NCBI RefSeq assembly: GCF_004000215.1 | Contig: NZ_RBVY01000008.1 | Span: forward strand, 62,001 to 126,000 | Source: Nitratireductor alexandrii | GTDB taxonomy: Bacteria > Pseudomonadota > Alphaproteobacteria > Rhizobiales > Rhizobiaceae | Direction of reading: 5' to 3' | DNA length: 64,000 nt | In this document: one piece after another, positions 41,264 to 50,838 of the stretch | Numbering within the stretch: position 1 is the stretch's first letter | Layout: every line of letters begins with the position of its first letter | Made by a program: the position numbers and the translations under genes | The notes under the pieces: generated by a model | The model's input: only the letters and a program-made list of their open reading frames with translations | Database searches by the model: none | Told to the model about the DNA's origin: nothing

Positions 41264-42792
41264 GCCGCCTGGGCCAGGCCCTCGCTCCCCATCCGATACG
41301 AGATCGCCTCCGCCAGATGGATGCGGCCGACCGCGTCCTTGCCGTCGAGGTCGGCCAGGGTGCGCGCGACCTTTAAGACGCGGTGATAGGCGCGCGCCGA
41401 AAAGCCGAGCTTTTCGCTCGCGTCGCGCAACAGCGCCGCACCGGCCTCGTCCGGCCGCGCGATCTCCTCCACAAGCCGGGTCGAGCACAGGGCGTTGGTG
41501 GCGACATCCTTCGCGCCGAGGCGGGCGAACCGGTCGCGCTGGATCGCGCGCGCGGCCGCGACACGGGCGGCCACGGCCTGGCTCGCCTCGCCGTCGCGAA
41601 TGTGGAAAAGCTCTTGCGGCGACACCGCCGGCACCTCGATCCGCAGATCGATCCGGTCGAGGAGCGGGCCGGAAATCCGGGCCTGGTAGTCGCTGCGGCA
41701 GCGCGGCCCGCGTGCGCAGCGATAGCCCGGCTCGCCGGCGCGCCCGCACCGGCACGGATTCATCGCCGCCACGAGTTGGGCCCGCGCGGGATAGCAGACA
41801 TGGCTGTTGGCGCGCGCGATCACCGCCTCGCCCGATTCGATCGGCTGGCGCAGCGAGTCCAGCACGGCCGGGGTGAATTCGGGCAGTTCGTCCAGGAAAA
41901 GCACGCCATTATGCGCTAGCGACACCTCGCCCGGGCGCACCCGCAGGCCGCCGCCGACCATCGCCGCCATCGAGGCGGAATGGTGCGGCGCCCGGAACGG
42001 CCGGCGATCCGACAGCCGCCCCTCGGCCAGTTCGCCGGCGATCGACTGGATCATCGAAACCTCCAGCAATTCGCGCGGCGCCAGCGGCGGCAGGATCGAG
42101 GGCAGGCGCTGCGCCAGCATCGACTTGCCGGCACCGGGCGGACCGCACATCAAAAGATGATGGCCGCCGGCCGCGGCGACCTCGAGCGCGCGTTTTGCCG
42201 TCTCCTGGCCCTTGATGTCGGCGAGGTCCGGCAGCGTCCCGCAGGCGGAGCGGATTTCGGCGACCGGGCGGGACAGGACCTGCGTCCCGCGGAAATGATT
42301 GGCGATCGCGATCAGGCTGCGCGGCGCCAGGATCTCCATCTCGCCGTCGGCCCACGCGGCTTCCGCGCCGGCGGCGTGGGGGCAGATCAGCCCCTTGCCG
42401 AGGCCGTTGGCGCCGATCGCGGCCGGCAACGCCCCGTGCACGTGGGTGATCGTGCCATCGAGCGACAATTCGCCGAGCACGACGAACCCTTCCAGCGCGT
42501 CGGCCGGCACCGCGCCGAGGGCGGCCATCAGCCCGAGCGCGATCGGCAGGTCGTAATGGCTGCCCTCCTTCGGCAGGTCGGCGGGCGCCAGATTGACCGT
42601 CACCCGCTTGGGCGGCATCGACAGGCCGGAGGCATGAAGCGCGGCCTGCACCCGCTCCCGGCTCTCGGCCACCGCCTTGTCGGGCAGGCCGACGATCTGC
42701 ATGTTGATCTTGCCCGGCGCGATCATCACCTGAACGTCGACCGGAACCGCCTCGATGCCCTGGAAGGCGACGGTGCTGACCCGCGCTACCAT
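41260..42792 (-). CDS. comM: ComM/YifB family Mg chelatase-like AAA ATPase
   Basis: A 510-aa protein with an N-terminal Lon-protease-like ChlI domain (AFQGIEAVPVDVQVMIAPG, DLPIALGLMAALG) and a AAA+ module: Walker A CGPPGAGKSM, Walker B NGVLFLDELPEF, and the C-X-C-G-X7-C-X5-C zinc-like cluster CRCGRAGEPGYRCARGPRC. The C-terminal domain has SARAYHRVLKVARTIADL-type sequence (here VARTLADL). ComM is a branch-migration helicase helping integrate DNA in natural transformation. ATG 42792 follows GGGAGAAG. The stop lies within repeat copy C. Confidence 0.93.
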   Translation of the reverse strand: MVARVSTVAFQGIEAVPVDVQVMIAPGKINMQIVGLPDKAVAESRERVQAALHASGLSMPPKRVTVNLAPADLPKEGSHYDLPIALGLMAALGAVPADALEGFVVLGELSLDGTITHVHGALPAAIGANGLGKGLICPHAAGAEAAWADGEMEILAPRSLIAIANHFRGTQVLSRPVAEIRSACGTLPDLADIKGQETAKRALEVAAAGGHHLLMCGPPGAGKSMLAQRLPSILPPLAPRELLEVSMIQSIAGELAEGRLSDRRPFRAPHHSASMAAMVGGGLRVRPGEVSLAHNGVLFLDELPEFTPAVLDSLRQPIESGEAVIARANSHVCYPARAQLVAAMNPCRCGRAGEPGYRCARGPRCRSDYQARISGPLLDRIDLRIEVPAVSPQELFHIRDGEASQAVAARVAAARAIQRDRFARLGAKDVATNALCSTRLVEEIARPDEAGAALLRDASEKLGFSARAYHRVLKVARTLADLDGKDAVGRIHLAEAISYRMGSEGLAQAA

Positions 42793-42975
42793 CTCCGCTT
42801 CTCCCCGACCACGGGAGCGCCGTGCAACCGGTGCGTTCGCCCGCACGCGCCCTCGGGTCGAATTAAGCACAGATAGGCGTAAGTCTCAAGAACATTACAA
42901 GAACAATCTAGCGTTTAACGTGCATATTGGTTGCATGGGATTGCATTGCCGTGAACGGAACGGCAACGCCGCCGC

Positions 42976-43917
42976 TCAGGTCCGCCGTGCCTCGACCGCG
43001 TCCCAGAACAGGGCCGCGATGTCGGCGCCGCCGAATTTCTTGACCTCGCGCACGCCGGTCGGCGAGGTGACGTTGATTTCCGTCAGCAGGCCGCCGATCA
43101 CGTCGATGCCGACGAGGATGAAGCCGCGTTCCTTCAGCGCCGGTCCGATCCGCGCGCAGATCTCGCGCTCGCGCTCGCTCAGCTCGGCATGTTCGGCCCG
43201 GCCGCCGACATGCATGTTGGAGCGCGAATCGTGTTCGGCCGGCACCCGGTTGATGGCGCCGACTGGTTCGCCGTCGATCAGGATGATGCGCTTGTCGCCG
43301 TCGCGCACCGCCTTCAGGTAGCGCTGGACGATATAGGGTTCGCGAAACATCTGGCCGAACATTTCCAGCAGCGCGGCGAGGTTCCGGTCGGCTTCGTGCA
43401 GATGGAAGATGCCGGCGCCGCCATTGCCGTAGAGCGGTTTGACGATGATGTCGCCATAGTCGCGCCGGAACGCGGCGACCTCGCGCGGATCCTTGGTGAT
43501 CAGCGTTTCCGGCATCAGGTCGGCGAATTCGGTGACGAAGATCTTTTCCGGGCTGTTGCGCACCCAGGCCGGATCGTTGACCACCAGGGTGGCGGGATGG
43601 ATACGCTCCAGAATATGGGTGGTGGTGATGTAGTTCATGTCGAACGGCGGATCCTGGCGCAGGAGCACCACGTCGACATCGGAAAGGTCGAGGCGCTGCG
43701 GTTCGCCGAGCGCGAAATGGTCGCCGGCGACGTCGCGCACCGTCATCGTCTCGGCCCAGGCGAACACCGTGCCGTCGCGCATCGACAGACTGTCGGGCGT
43801 GTAGTGGAAAAGCTGGTGGCCGCGCCGCTGCGCCTCCAGCGCCAGGGCGAAGCTCGTATCCCCCGCGATGGTGACGGTGGAAACGTGGTCCATCTGGATG
43901 GCGATTTTCAAGGACAT
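42976..43917 (-). CDS. gshB: Glutathione synthetase
   Basis: A 313-aa ATP-grasp ligase joining gamma-Glu-Cys and glycine. It starts [20 protein letters not shown] and has [46 protein letters not shown], and C-terminal [18 protein letters not shown], all hallmarks of bacterial GshB. Start 43917 fits the family length. gshA is not next to it. It is followed by a 183-bp gap before comM. Confidence 0.95.
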   Translation of the reverse strand: MSLKIAIQMDHVSTVTIAGDTSFALALEAQRRGHQLFHYTPDSLSMRDGTVFAWAETMTVRDVAGDHFALGEPQRLDLSDVDVVLLRQDPPFDMNYITTTHILERIHPATLVVNDPAWVRNSPEKIFVTEFADLMPETLITKDPREVAAFRRDYGDIIVKPLYGNGGAGIFHLHEADRNLAALLEMFGQMFREPYIVQRYLKAVRDGDKRIILIDGEPVGAINRVPAEHDSRSNMHVGGRAEHAELSEREREICARIGPALKERGFILVGIDVIGGLLTEINVTSPTGVREVKKFGGADIAALFWDAVEARRT

Positions 43918-44110
43918 CGACAACTCCGCGTCTGGGCCCCGAGGCGACAAGGGGGTGAAGCCATCTATCCAATTCCGGCGCGAAAGCCAATCCGCCGCCC
44001 GCGGCCGGCCGGCCCGGTGCTCGCCGTCAGGTTGGAGCAGGCGATACGCTTCCTAAACGGTTTTACGCAAGAATACGCTCAATCAGACAGGTCTAAAGCT
44101 AGAAAATTCC

Positions 44111-45451
44111 ATGAACGGGCCGATGCCAGGCATCAACGAAAACAGGGACGGCGGCGATTTGGCATATACCGATCCCCTGACCGGGCTCGGCAACAACCGG
44201 CGCTTCGTCACCAAGATCCGGCGCCTGATCTGCGAACGCGCCGACGATCCGGCGCCGTTCGCGATCGGCATCATCGATCTCGACGGGTTCAAGCCGATCA
44301 ACGACCTGTTCGGACGCGCCGCCGGCGACGAAATCCTCATGCAGGTGGCGTTGCGGCTGCATGCGGCCATGGACCGGCATTCCACCATCACCCGCATCGG
44401 GGCCGACGAATTCGCCTTTCTGTTCCCGATGACCTTCAGCGAGGTCGCGGTCTGCGAGCAGGCGCGCATGCTGATCGAGATCCTGTCGGCGCCCTACGAT
44501 CTGGGCGAACGCAGCGCGCGGCTTTCGGCCTCCGTCGGCTGCGCGCTTTATTATGTCGGCAGCGAAAGCGCGGAGGACATGGTCCGCAAGGCCGAAACCG
44601 CGCTCTACCACGCCAAGCGCAACGGCCGCGGCGGCGTGGTCGTCTACACCCAGGAGATGGAGGACGCGGCCAAGCGCGACACACGCATCGAGCAGGCGCT
44701 CCGGCGGGCGGTTTCGGCCGAGGAGGTGGAGCCCTATTTCCAGCCGATCGTCGATCTGGCGACGCGGCGGATCATCGGCTTCGAAGCGCTCGCGCGCTGG
44801 ACCGATCGCGATCTGGGTTCGGTGTCGCCGGGCGTCTTCATCCCCATCGCCGAGGAACGCGGCATTATCGGCGCGCTGTCGCAGTTGCTGTTGCGCAAGG
44901 CGAGCCGCGCCGCCCTGGACTGGCCCGCCGAGCTTTTCCTCTCCTTCAACCTGTCGCCGTCGCAACTGGTCGACCAGAACACCGCCGACCACATCCTGAC
45001 CACGCTGTCCCGCGCCTCGTTCGACCCGCGCCGGCTGGAGGTGGAGATCACCGAAACCGGCATGATGAGTGATCCCGTCTCGGCCGAAAAGATCGTCCAG
45101 GACCTGCGCGCGGAGGGGGTGCGCATTTCGCTGGACGATTTCGGCACCGGGCAGTCGAGCCTCGGCCGGTTGCGCGAATTCCATTTCGACAAGCTGAAGA
45201 TCGATCAGGCCTTCGTCGCCTCGATCCTCGACGATCGCGCGTCCGAGCACATCATCCGGGCGATTCTGGCAATGTGCGAGGGGCTCGATATCGAAGTGGT
45301 GGCCGAAGGCATCGAAACCGAGCAACAGGCTGCCCGCCTGGTTGAGTTCGGCTGCCGCGGCGGGCAGGGATACCTGTTCGGCAAACCCGCCGGCGCCGCC
45401 GCCACGATGCGCCAACTGGCCGGTTTCGCCAGGCTGCCGGCCGCGTCCTGA
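44111..45451 (+). CDS. Degenerate GGDEF (GADEF)–EAL domain protein, likely c-di-GMP phosphodiesterase
   Basis: A 446-aa soluble protein with no sensor domain. The GGDEF domain (~20-175) has DPLTGLGNNRRF but its active-site loop reads RIGADEFAF, so diguanylate cyclase activity may be lost. The EAL domain (~185-440) keeps FEALARW, FNLSPSQL, EITETGM, DDFGTGQSSLGRLREF, LKIDQAF, VVAEGIET and GYLFGKP, the complete catalytic set. It most likely hydrolyses c-di-GMP, perhaps with GTP sensing by the GADEF half. It has a weak ribosome-binding site; ATG 44123 is an alternative start. It stands alone. Confidence 0.9.
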   Translation: MNGPMPGINENRDGGDLAYTDPLTGLGNNRRFVTKIRRLICERADDPAPFAIGIIDLDGFKPINDLFGRAAGDEILMQVALRLHAAMDRHSTITRIGADEFAFLFPMTFSEVAVCEQARMLIEILSAPYDLGERSARLSASVGCALYYVGSESAEDMVRKAETALYHAKRNGRGGVVVYTQEMEDAAKRDTRIEQALRRAVSAEEVEPYFQPIVDLATRRIIGFEALARWTDRDLGSVSPGVFIPIAEERGIIGALSQLLLRKASRAALDWPAELFLSFNLSPSQLVDQNTADHILTTLSRASFDPRRLEVEITETGMMSDPVSAEKIVQDLRAEGVRISLDDFGTGQSSLGRLREFHFDKLKIDQAFVASILDDRASEHIIRAILAMCEGLDIEVVAEGIETEQQAARLVEFGCRGGQGYLFGKPAGAAATMRQLAGFARLPAAS

Positions 45452-45621
45452 TCCCGGTTTCAGCGCGCGCGTCCCAAACGCGCCTTCCCCTCGCGCGGCT
45501 TGGCCGATTGTGCGACCCGGCCGGTCCGCCGGTCCTGCCGGGCCGGCGGCGGGGCTTGCCAGGTGGAGCGCGATTGCCGAAAGTCTGCCGCTCGGACCGC
45601 AGGAGAGGAAAACAAGCGACC

Positions 45622-46386
45622 ATGACCGATGCGACCTTTCCGGATCTGCGCGATACTGCCGTCGTCATTACCGGCGGCGGAACGGGGATCGGCGCTTGCC
45701 TGACGGAGGGCTTCGCGCGCCAGGGCGCGCGGGTCGCCTTCCTCGATATCGCCGAAGCCGAAAGCCTGGCCCTGTGCGCGCGCCTGGAGAAGGACACCGG
45801 CAAGCGGCCGCTTTTTCTGTCGGCCGATCTGCGCGATGTCGCGGCGTTGCGCGCCGCCGTGGCCGAGGCCGCCGACGCGCATGGGCCGGCCGGGGTCCTC
45901 GTCAACAATGCCGCGCGCGACGACCGCCACGCGGTCGAGGACGTGACGCCGGAATTCTGGGACGCCAACCAGGCGGTCAATCTCCGGCCGCACTTCTTCG
46001 CCATTCAGGCCGTCGTCCCGGCGATGAAGGCGGCAGGGCGCGGCGCGATCGTCAATTTCTCCTCAACCTCCTACATGATCAACGGTGGCGGCTTCGCCTC
46101 CTACACCGCCGCCAAGGCCGGCGTGGTCGGGCTGACGAAGGGGCTGGCCGGCGAGCTCGGCCCGTTCGGCATCCGCGTCAACGCGATCGCGCCGGGATGG
46201 GTGATGACCAAACGCCAGCGCGATCTGTGGGTGACGGAAGCCGGCCTCAAGGCCCATATCGACCGGCAATGCCTGAAGCGGGAGATCGCGCCGGCCGACA
46301 TGGTCGGGCCGTGCCTGTTCCTCGCCTCCTCGGCCGCGCGCATGGTGACCGCCCAAACGCTGATCGTCGATGCGGGCTCGCTCTAG
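45622..46386 (+). CDS. SDR family oxidoreductase (probable sugar dehydrogenase)
   Basis: A 254-aa classical short-chain dehydrogenase. The Rossmann motif is TGGGTGIG with an acidic residue at the end of strand 2 (FLDIAE), favouring NAD. NNAA, the catalytic Ser in NFSSTSYM and Y-X3-K in ASYTAAKAG are intact. GGAGAGG lies upstream. It is followed by an SMP-30-type lactonase, so the pair probably oxidises an aldose to its lactone and opens it, as in non-phosphorylating sugar pathways. The sugar is unknown. Confidence 0.88.
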   Translation: MTDATFPDLRDTAVVITGGGTGIGACLTEGFARQGARVAFLDIAEAESLALCARLEKDTGKRPLFLSADLRDVAALRAAVAEAADAHGPAGVLVNNAARDDRHAVEDVTPEFWDANQAVNLRPHFFAIQAVVPAMKAAGRGAIVNFSSTSYMINGGGFASYTAAKAGVVGLTKGLAGELGPFGIRVNAIAPGWVMTKRQRDLWVTEAGLKAHIDRQCLKREIAPADMVGPCLFLASSAARMVTAQTLIVDAGSL

Positions 46387-46399
46387 GGGCCGACCCCGG

Positions 46400-46427
46400 A
46401 GCGATTTTGCAGGCCGACGCGGAACCG
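46400..46427. repeat. Possible remnant of the dispersed repeat (left arm only)
   Basis: AGCGATTTTGCAGGCCGACG followed by CGGAACCG resembles the left arm of repeat copy B with about two small indels. It starts 14 nt after the SDR stop, which itself ends in CTCTAG like the repeat ends. No partner arm is found before the lactonase start. Confidence 0.3.
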
Positions 46428-46440
46428 AAAGGGCCGAGCG

Positions 46441-47319
46441 ATGACCGACGAAGTTTCGATCCTGTGCGACATCGCCTGCGAACTCGGCGAGGGGCCGTCC
46501 TACGATCCTCAAACCAACCGGCTGTTCTGGTTCGACATCACCGGCAAAAGACTGCTGGAAAGATCGTTTCCCGACGGCGACACCGTGGTGCACGCCCTGC
46601 CCTTCATGGCGAGCGCCATCGCCGTGATCGACACCGGCCGCCAGCTTGTCGCAGCCGAAAACGGCCTGCATGTGCGCGATGCCGCGACCGGGGCGCTGAC
46701 GCTCCTGCAGCCGATCGAGGCCGACAATGCGCTGACCCGGGCCAACGATTCCAGGGTGCATCCGTGCGGCGCGTTCTGGATCGGCACCATGGCCAAGGAC
46801 GAAAGCCGCGACCGGGGCGCGATCTACTGGTTTTTCCGCGGCGAACTGCGCCCGCTCTACCGGCCCTTGTCGATCCCCAATTCGATCTGTTTTTCGCCCG
46901 ATGGGCGCACCGCCTATTTCACCGACACGCCGCGCGGCCTGCTCTACCGCGTCGACTGCGATCCCCAAACCGGCCTGCCGGTGGGCGAGCCGGCCGTCTT
47001 CGTCGACTGGCGCGGCCGCGACGGCTTCATCGACGGGTCCGTGGTCGACGCCGATGGCGTGCTGTGGAACGCGCGTTGGGCCGGCGGGGCCGTGGATGCC
47101 TGGTCGCCGGACGGTCGCCGGCTGCGCACGATCGCCGTTCCCGCTGCGCAGGCGACCTGCCCGGCCTTTGCCGGCCCCGACGCGTCGCGGCTCGTCGTCA
47201 CCTCGGCCTGGAAGGGCAGGAGCGAGCGCCAGCGCAAGGCCGAGCCCGATGCCGGCAAGACCTTCCTGATCGACAGGCCGGTGCGCGGCCGTTTCGAACC
47301 CAGGGTGAAGATCGCCTGA
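46441..47319 (+). CDS. SMP-30/gluconolactonase family protein
   Basis: A 292-aa six-bladed beta-propeller lactonase. The divalent metal ligands of the family are visible: Glu in CELGEGPSYD, Asn in TRANDSRVHPCGAFWIGT, Asn in IPNSICFSPDGRTAYFTDT and Asp in FIDGSVVDADG. It lies 54 nt after the SDR gene on the same strand. Together they would turn a sugar into an aldonic acid. No dehydratase or aldolase follows in the window. Confidence 0.9.
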   Translation: MTDEVSILCDIACELGEGPSYDPQTNRLFWFDITGKRLLERSFPDGDTVVHALPFMASAIAVIDTGRQLVAAENGLHVRDAATGALTLLQPIEADNALTRANDSRVHPCGAFWIGTMAKDESRDRGAIYWFFRGELRPLYRPLSIPNSICFSPDGRTAYFTDTPRGLLYRVDCDPQTGLPVGEPAVFVDWRGRDGFIDGSVVDADGVLWNARWAGGAVDAWSPDGRRLRTIAVPAAQATCPAFAGPDASRLVVTSAWKGRSERQRKAEPDAGKTFLIDRPVRGRFEPRVKIA

Positions 47320-47337
47320 TCCGGCCGGCGGGCGCGG

Positions 47338-47697
47338 TCAGCCGACGCGTTTCATGCAGATCTTGGTGTGGCCGGCGCGCACGAAACCGAGCTGCTGGGC
47401 GGCCGCCTTGGAAAGATCGAGCACCCGGCCGCGGATGAAGGGGCCGCGATCGTTGATGCGCACCACCACCGAGCGGCCGTTGCGCTGGTTGACCACTTTC
47501 AGCTTGGTGCCGAACGGCAAGGTGCGATGCGCCGCGGTCATCGCCTGGGGGTTCATGCGCTCGCCCGAGGCGGTCTTGGAGGTGAGCGCGTACCACGAGG
47601 CGCGGCCGCAATCGGCCGAGGCGGCGCCGGCCGACGCGGCAAGGACGATGCCGCCGGCGATCAGGCGGCCGGCGAGCGAAGTGATGCGTGATGTCAT
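47338..47697 (-). CDS. RlpA-like septal ring lytic transglycosylase family protein
   Basis: A 119-aa exported double-psi beta-barrel protein. A signal peptide (ending ASAGAASA) is followed by CGRASWYALTSKTASGERMN, LPFGTKLKVVN and RINDRGPFIRGRVLDLSKAAA, the RlpA core including the conserved His and Asp. There is no lipobox and no SPOR domain, so it is the minimal form. It would act on peptidoglycan strands in the envelope. Confidence 0.88.
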   Translation of the reverse strand: MTSRITSLAGRLIAGGIVLAASAGAASADCGRASWYALTSKTASGERMNPQAMTAAHRTLPFGTKLKVVNQRNGRSVVVRINDRGPFIRGRVLDLSKAAAQQLGFVRAGHTKICMKRVG

Positions 47698-47866
47698 TGG
47701 TGTGAAAAACCCCGGGCAATTTCCGTCGCAAGCCGGCTATGGCCGAAATGTGGCGCCGGCTGGGCCCGGCGGACCGGGGGTCCATCACGTTGGGAATCGC
47801 CGGGTCACATTGGTTGAGGCGTTGCCGGCCGGCATCGCCGGTCCGGGCACGGCCGCTTTCGCGCCT

Positions 47867-49024
47867 TCAGCGCGCGGCTGCCCGCCCGCCGATCCACACG
47901 CCGGCGATTTCCAGCGCATCGCTGAGATGCACCATATCGGCGCGCGTGCCCGGGGCGAGCCGGCCATGGCGGGCGTCGATGCCCATCGCCTGGGCGGGAT
48001 AAAGCGAGGCCATGCGCAGGGCTTCCTCGAGCGGCACCCCGATCCGGCGATGCATGAAGCGAACCGCCGAGATCATGTCGAGGTCGGCGCCGGCAAGCGT
48101 GCCGTCCTCCAGCGTCAGTCGCCCCTCGCGGCGGCGAATGGTACGCCCGTTCAGCGTGAAGCTTTCCATCGTCGTGCCGATCGTGGCCATGGCGTCGGTG
48201 ACCAGGAAGATGCGCCCCGGCCTCGACTTGGCCTTGAGGGCGGTGCGGATATTGGCGGCGTCGACATGGATGCCGTCGGCGATCAGCCCAGCCGACAGCG
48301 CGCCGAGATCGATCGCCGCGCCCACCAGGCCCGGCTCGCGGTTGGCGATCTGGCTCATGGCGTTGAACAGATGCGTGACCATCGACGCCCCGGCCTCGGC
48401 CGCCTCGGCCGCCGCCGCGTAGCTGGCGTTGGAATGGCCCAGGCTGACGACGATCCCGGCCGTGGTCAGCCGTGCGATCCGCTCGGGCGCCACCGCCTCC
48501 GGCGCCAGCGTCACCAGCAGGGCCGGCAGCGTCTTGCGCGCTGCGAGGAGGAAGGCCTCGTCGTCGTCGTCCATCGGGCGGATCAGGGCCGGGTCGTGCG
48601 CGCCCTTGCGCGCCGGCGACAGGTACGGTCCTTCCAGATGCAGCCCGATCAGGCCCGCCACGCCGTCGGCGGCCGCCTCGGCCGCCGCTTCGATCGCCGC
48701 CCGGCTCACGGCCGGCCTATCGGTGATCAGGGTCGGCAGCAGGGCCGTCGTCCCGAATCCGGCATGGGCGGCGCAGATGGTGCGGATGGTGGCGACATCC
48801 TGACGGTCGTTGAGCATCACGCCGCCGCCGCCATTGACCTGCAGATCGACGAAGCCCGGCGCCAATAGCCCGCCGTCGAGCCGGACGGTTTCGGCCTCGG
48901 CTGGAAGCTCGCCGTCCGCAACGATGTCGGCGACTGTGCCGTCGCGGACAATCAGAGCCATGCCCTGGCGGCGGCGCGCGCCGTCGAAGATATCGGCCCC
49001 GACAAAGGCGGTCGTGGTCATCAT
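47867..49024 (-). CDS. nagA: N-acetylglucosamine-6-phosphate deacetylase
   Basis: A 385-aa amidohydrolase that removes acetate from GlcNAc-6-P. Diagnostic segments are PGFVDLQVNGGGGVMLND, GLHLEGPYLSPARKGAH (metal Glu), SLGHSNASY and THLFNAMSQ (metal His), and FLVTDAMATIG (catalytic Asp). The start overlaps the SIS-deaminase stop (ATGA); a second ATG follows directly. It is the last gene of the kinase-GntR-deaminase-nagA operon and takes the product of MurQ or of the kinase. Confidence 0.95.
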   Translation of the reverse strand: MMTTTAFVGADIFDGARRRQGMALIVRDGTVADIVADGELPAEAETVRLDGGLLAPGFVDLQVNGGGGVMLNDRQDVATIRTICAAHAGFGTTALLPTLITDRPAVSRAAIEAAAEAAADGVAGLIGLHLEGPYLSPARKGAHDPALIRPMDDDDEAFLLAARKTLPALLVTLAPEAVAPERIARLTTAGIVVSLGHSNASYAAAAEAAEAGASMVTHLFNAMSQIANREPGLVGAAIDLGALSAGLIADGIHVDAANIRTALKAKSRPGRIFLVTDAMATIGTTMESFTLNGRTIRRREGRLTLEDGTLAGADLDMISAVRFMHRRIGVPLEEALRMASLYPAQAMGIDARHGRLAPGTRADMVHLSDALEIAGVWIGGRAAAR

Positions 49025-50049
49025 AGGGTTTCCGTCACTTTGCGCAGATTGGGCGGCCGGTCGGGGTCGAGCCCGCGTGCGCGGGCGAAGCTTTCCACGA
49101 AGCCGTAGAACGAGGCGATCAGGGCGAGCGGGTCGGTCAGCGCGTGGCCCGTCGCCGCGACCGGCAGCGCCGCCTCGCGGCCCGCCTTGTCGCTGGTCGC
49201 AAAAACGGTGGCCCCGCGCGCGGCCAGGCTCTCGATCGCCGCCAGCATCGAGGGTTCGGACTGGTCGCGCACCGCCAGCGCCAGGATCGGAAAGCCGGGC
49301 TTCACCAGCGCCATCGGCCCGTGCATGACTTCCGCGGCCGAATAGGCTTCGGCATGCACGCCGCTGGTTTCCTTGAATTTCAGCGCCGCCTCCTGGGCGA
49401 TCGCCATGCCCGGGCCCCGCCCCAGAATGTAGAGCGATTCGCTTTGCTGCAGCGCGGCCACGAGCGGCGACCAGTCGCAGCCGACCGCCTTTTCCAGCTC
49501 CGGCGGCAAGGCGCGCAGCGCGCCGGCAAGCCTATCCGAGCCGGTCCAGTGCGCGAGCATCGCCAGGCCGGCAAGCGCTGAATTGACGAAGGTCTTGGTG
49601 GCGGCGACGCTGCGTTCCGTGCCCGCCAGAATGTCGACCTCATGGTCGCAATGACGGCCGATCGGCGCGCCGGCCGTATTGGTGATGCCGATCGTCAGCG
49701 CCCCCGCCGCGCGCGCCATCTCGGCCATGGCGACGATGTCGGGGCTTTTGCCCGATTGCGAAATCGCGATCGCGGCCGCGCCGGCGAGCTTCAGCCTTGC
49801 GCCGTAGATCGAGGCGATCGACGGGCCGAGCGAGGCGACCGGGACGCCGGCGGTGAGTTCGGTGGCGTATTTCAGGAACGACGCCGCATGATCCGACGAG
49901 CCGCGCGCGACGGTGGCCAGAACGCGCGGATCCCGCGCCGCGAGCGCGGTACCGGCCGCCGCCAGGGCCTTGTCGCCGTCGCGCAGCAAATCGGCCGCGG
50001 CGTCCGGGATTTCGCGGATTTCCCGCCACATATGGGTCGGCCCGCTCAT
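49021..50049 (-). CDS. SIS domain glucosamine-6-phosphate deaminase (NagB-II type)
   Basis: A 342-aa protein with two tandem SIS sugar-phosphate isomerase domains and no glutaminase domain. Motifs are ATVARGSSDHAASFLKY, ISQSGKSPD, ERSVAATKTFVNS and SAAEVMHGPMALV, resembling the isomerase half of GlmS. Enzymes of this type convert GlcN-6-P to fructose-6-P plus ammonia, the step after NagA. No classical NagB is present here, which supports that role. ATGA overlaps join it to the GntR gene before and nagA after. Confidence 0.88.
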   Translation of the reverse strand: MSGPTHMWREIREIPDAAADLLRDGDKALAAAGTALAARDPRVLATVARGSSDHAASFLKYATELTAGVPVASLGPSIASIYGARLKLAGAAAIAISQSGKSPDIVAMAEMARAAGALTIGITNTAGAPIGRHCDHEVDILAGTERSVAATKTFVNSALAGLAMLAHWTGSDRLAGALRALPPELEKAVGCDWSPLVAALQQSESLYILGRGPGMAIAQEAALKFKETSGVHAEAYSAAEVMHGPMALVKPGFPILALAVRDQSEPSMLAAIESLAARGATVFATSDKAGREAALPVAATGHALTDPLALIASFYGFVESFARARGLDPDRPPNLRKVTETL

Positions 50050-50837
50050 GACGCCTCCGCGCTCGGGGTCTCGTCGGCCTCGCCCAGTCGCAGTTCGGCC
50101 ACGAAATCATAGGTGTCGCCGCGATAGATCGAGCGTGTGAACTCGATCACCCGCCCTGAGGCCAGATAGGAGATGCGTTCGATGCTGAGCCCGGCTGCGC
50201 CGGCCGACACGCCCAGAAGCGCGGCGTCGTCCGCCTCGAGATTGGTCGCGGAAATGCGCTGGACGGCGCGCACCGGCCGTTTGCCGGTTTTCTGCAGCAC
50301 CGTGTAGAGCGAACGCGTCACCGCGCCGGGATCGGGCAGCACGTCGCTCGACAGCGTGGCGCGTTCGATCGCCAGCGGCGTGTCGTTGGCAAGCCGCAGC
50401 CGCGACAGCCGGGCGACCAGTTCGCGCGACGACAGCCCCAGCACCATCATCTCGTCGGGCGAGGGCGGGTAGATGCCGCGATCGATCCATTGCGAACGCG
50501 CGGCCATGCCGCGCCGGGCCATGTCTTCGGTGAAGGAGGTCAGCCGCGACAGCGATTGCTCGACCCGGTCGACCCGCGGCGCCACGAAGGTGCCCGAGCC
50601 GTGGCGCTGGATCAAAAGCCCGCTGGCGACCAGGTCTTGGACGGCCTTGCGCACGGTCACGCGCGACACCGCGATGCGCGCGGCGATCTCGCGTTCCGAC
50701 GGCAGCGCGTCGCCGGGCCGGATGACGCCGCGGCTCAGCGCGTCCTCGATGCTGCGCCGCAGCCGCAGGTAAAGCGGCGTGCCGTGGCCGTCGCCCGCGT
50801 GCAGGCCGGCCAGGATATGCCGGGTCAGCACCGTCAT
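50046..50837 (-). CDS. GntR family (HutC/UTRA) transcriptional regulator of amino-sugar use
   Basis: A 263-aa repressor-type regulator. The winged-helix domain is at ~20-90 (PLYLRLRRSIEDALSRGVI, LPSEREIAARIAVSRVTVRKAV, HGSGTFVAP). The UTRA effector domain is at ~105-250 (RLRLANDTPLAIERATL, IEFTRSIYRGDTYDF). It resembles NagR/DasR-type regulators, which respond to GlcN-6-P or GlcNAc-6-P. It lies inside the operon, 1 nt after the kinase stop. The likely operators are the TGGTAT repeats at 51734-51755 and 51870-51891. Confidence 0.9.
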   Translation of the reverse strand: MTVLTRHILAGLHAGDGHGTPLYLRLRRSIEDALSRGVIRPGDALPSEREIAARIAVSRVTVRKAVQDLVASGLLIQRHGSGTFVAPRVDRVEQSLSRLTSFTEDMARRGMAARSQWIDRGIYPPSPDEMMVLGLSSRELVARLSRLRLANDTPLAIERATLSSDVLPDPGAVTRSLYTVLQKTGKRPVRAVQRISATNLEADDAALLGVSAGAAGLSIERISYLASGRVIEFTRSIYRGDTYDFVAELRLGEADETPSAEAS

Positions 50838-50838
50838 C

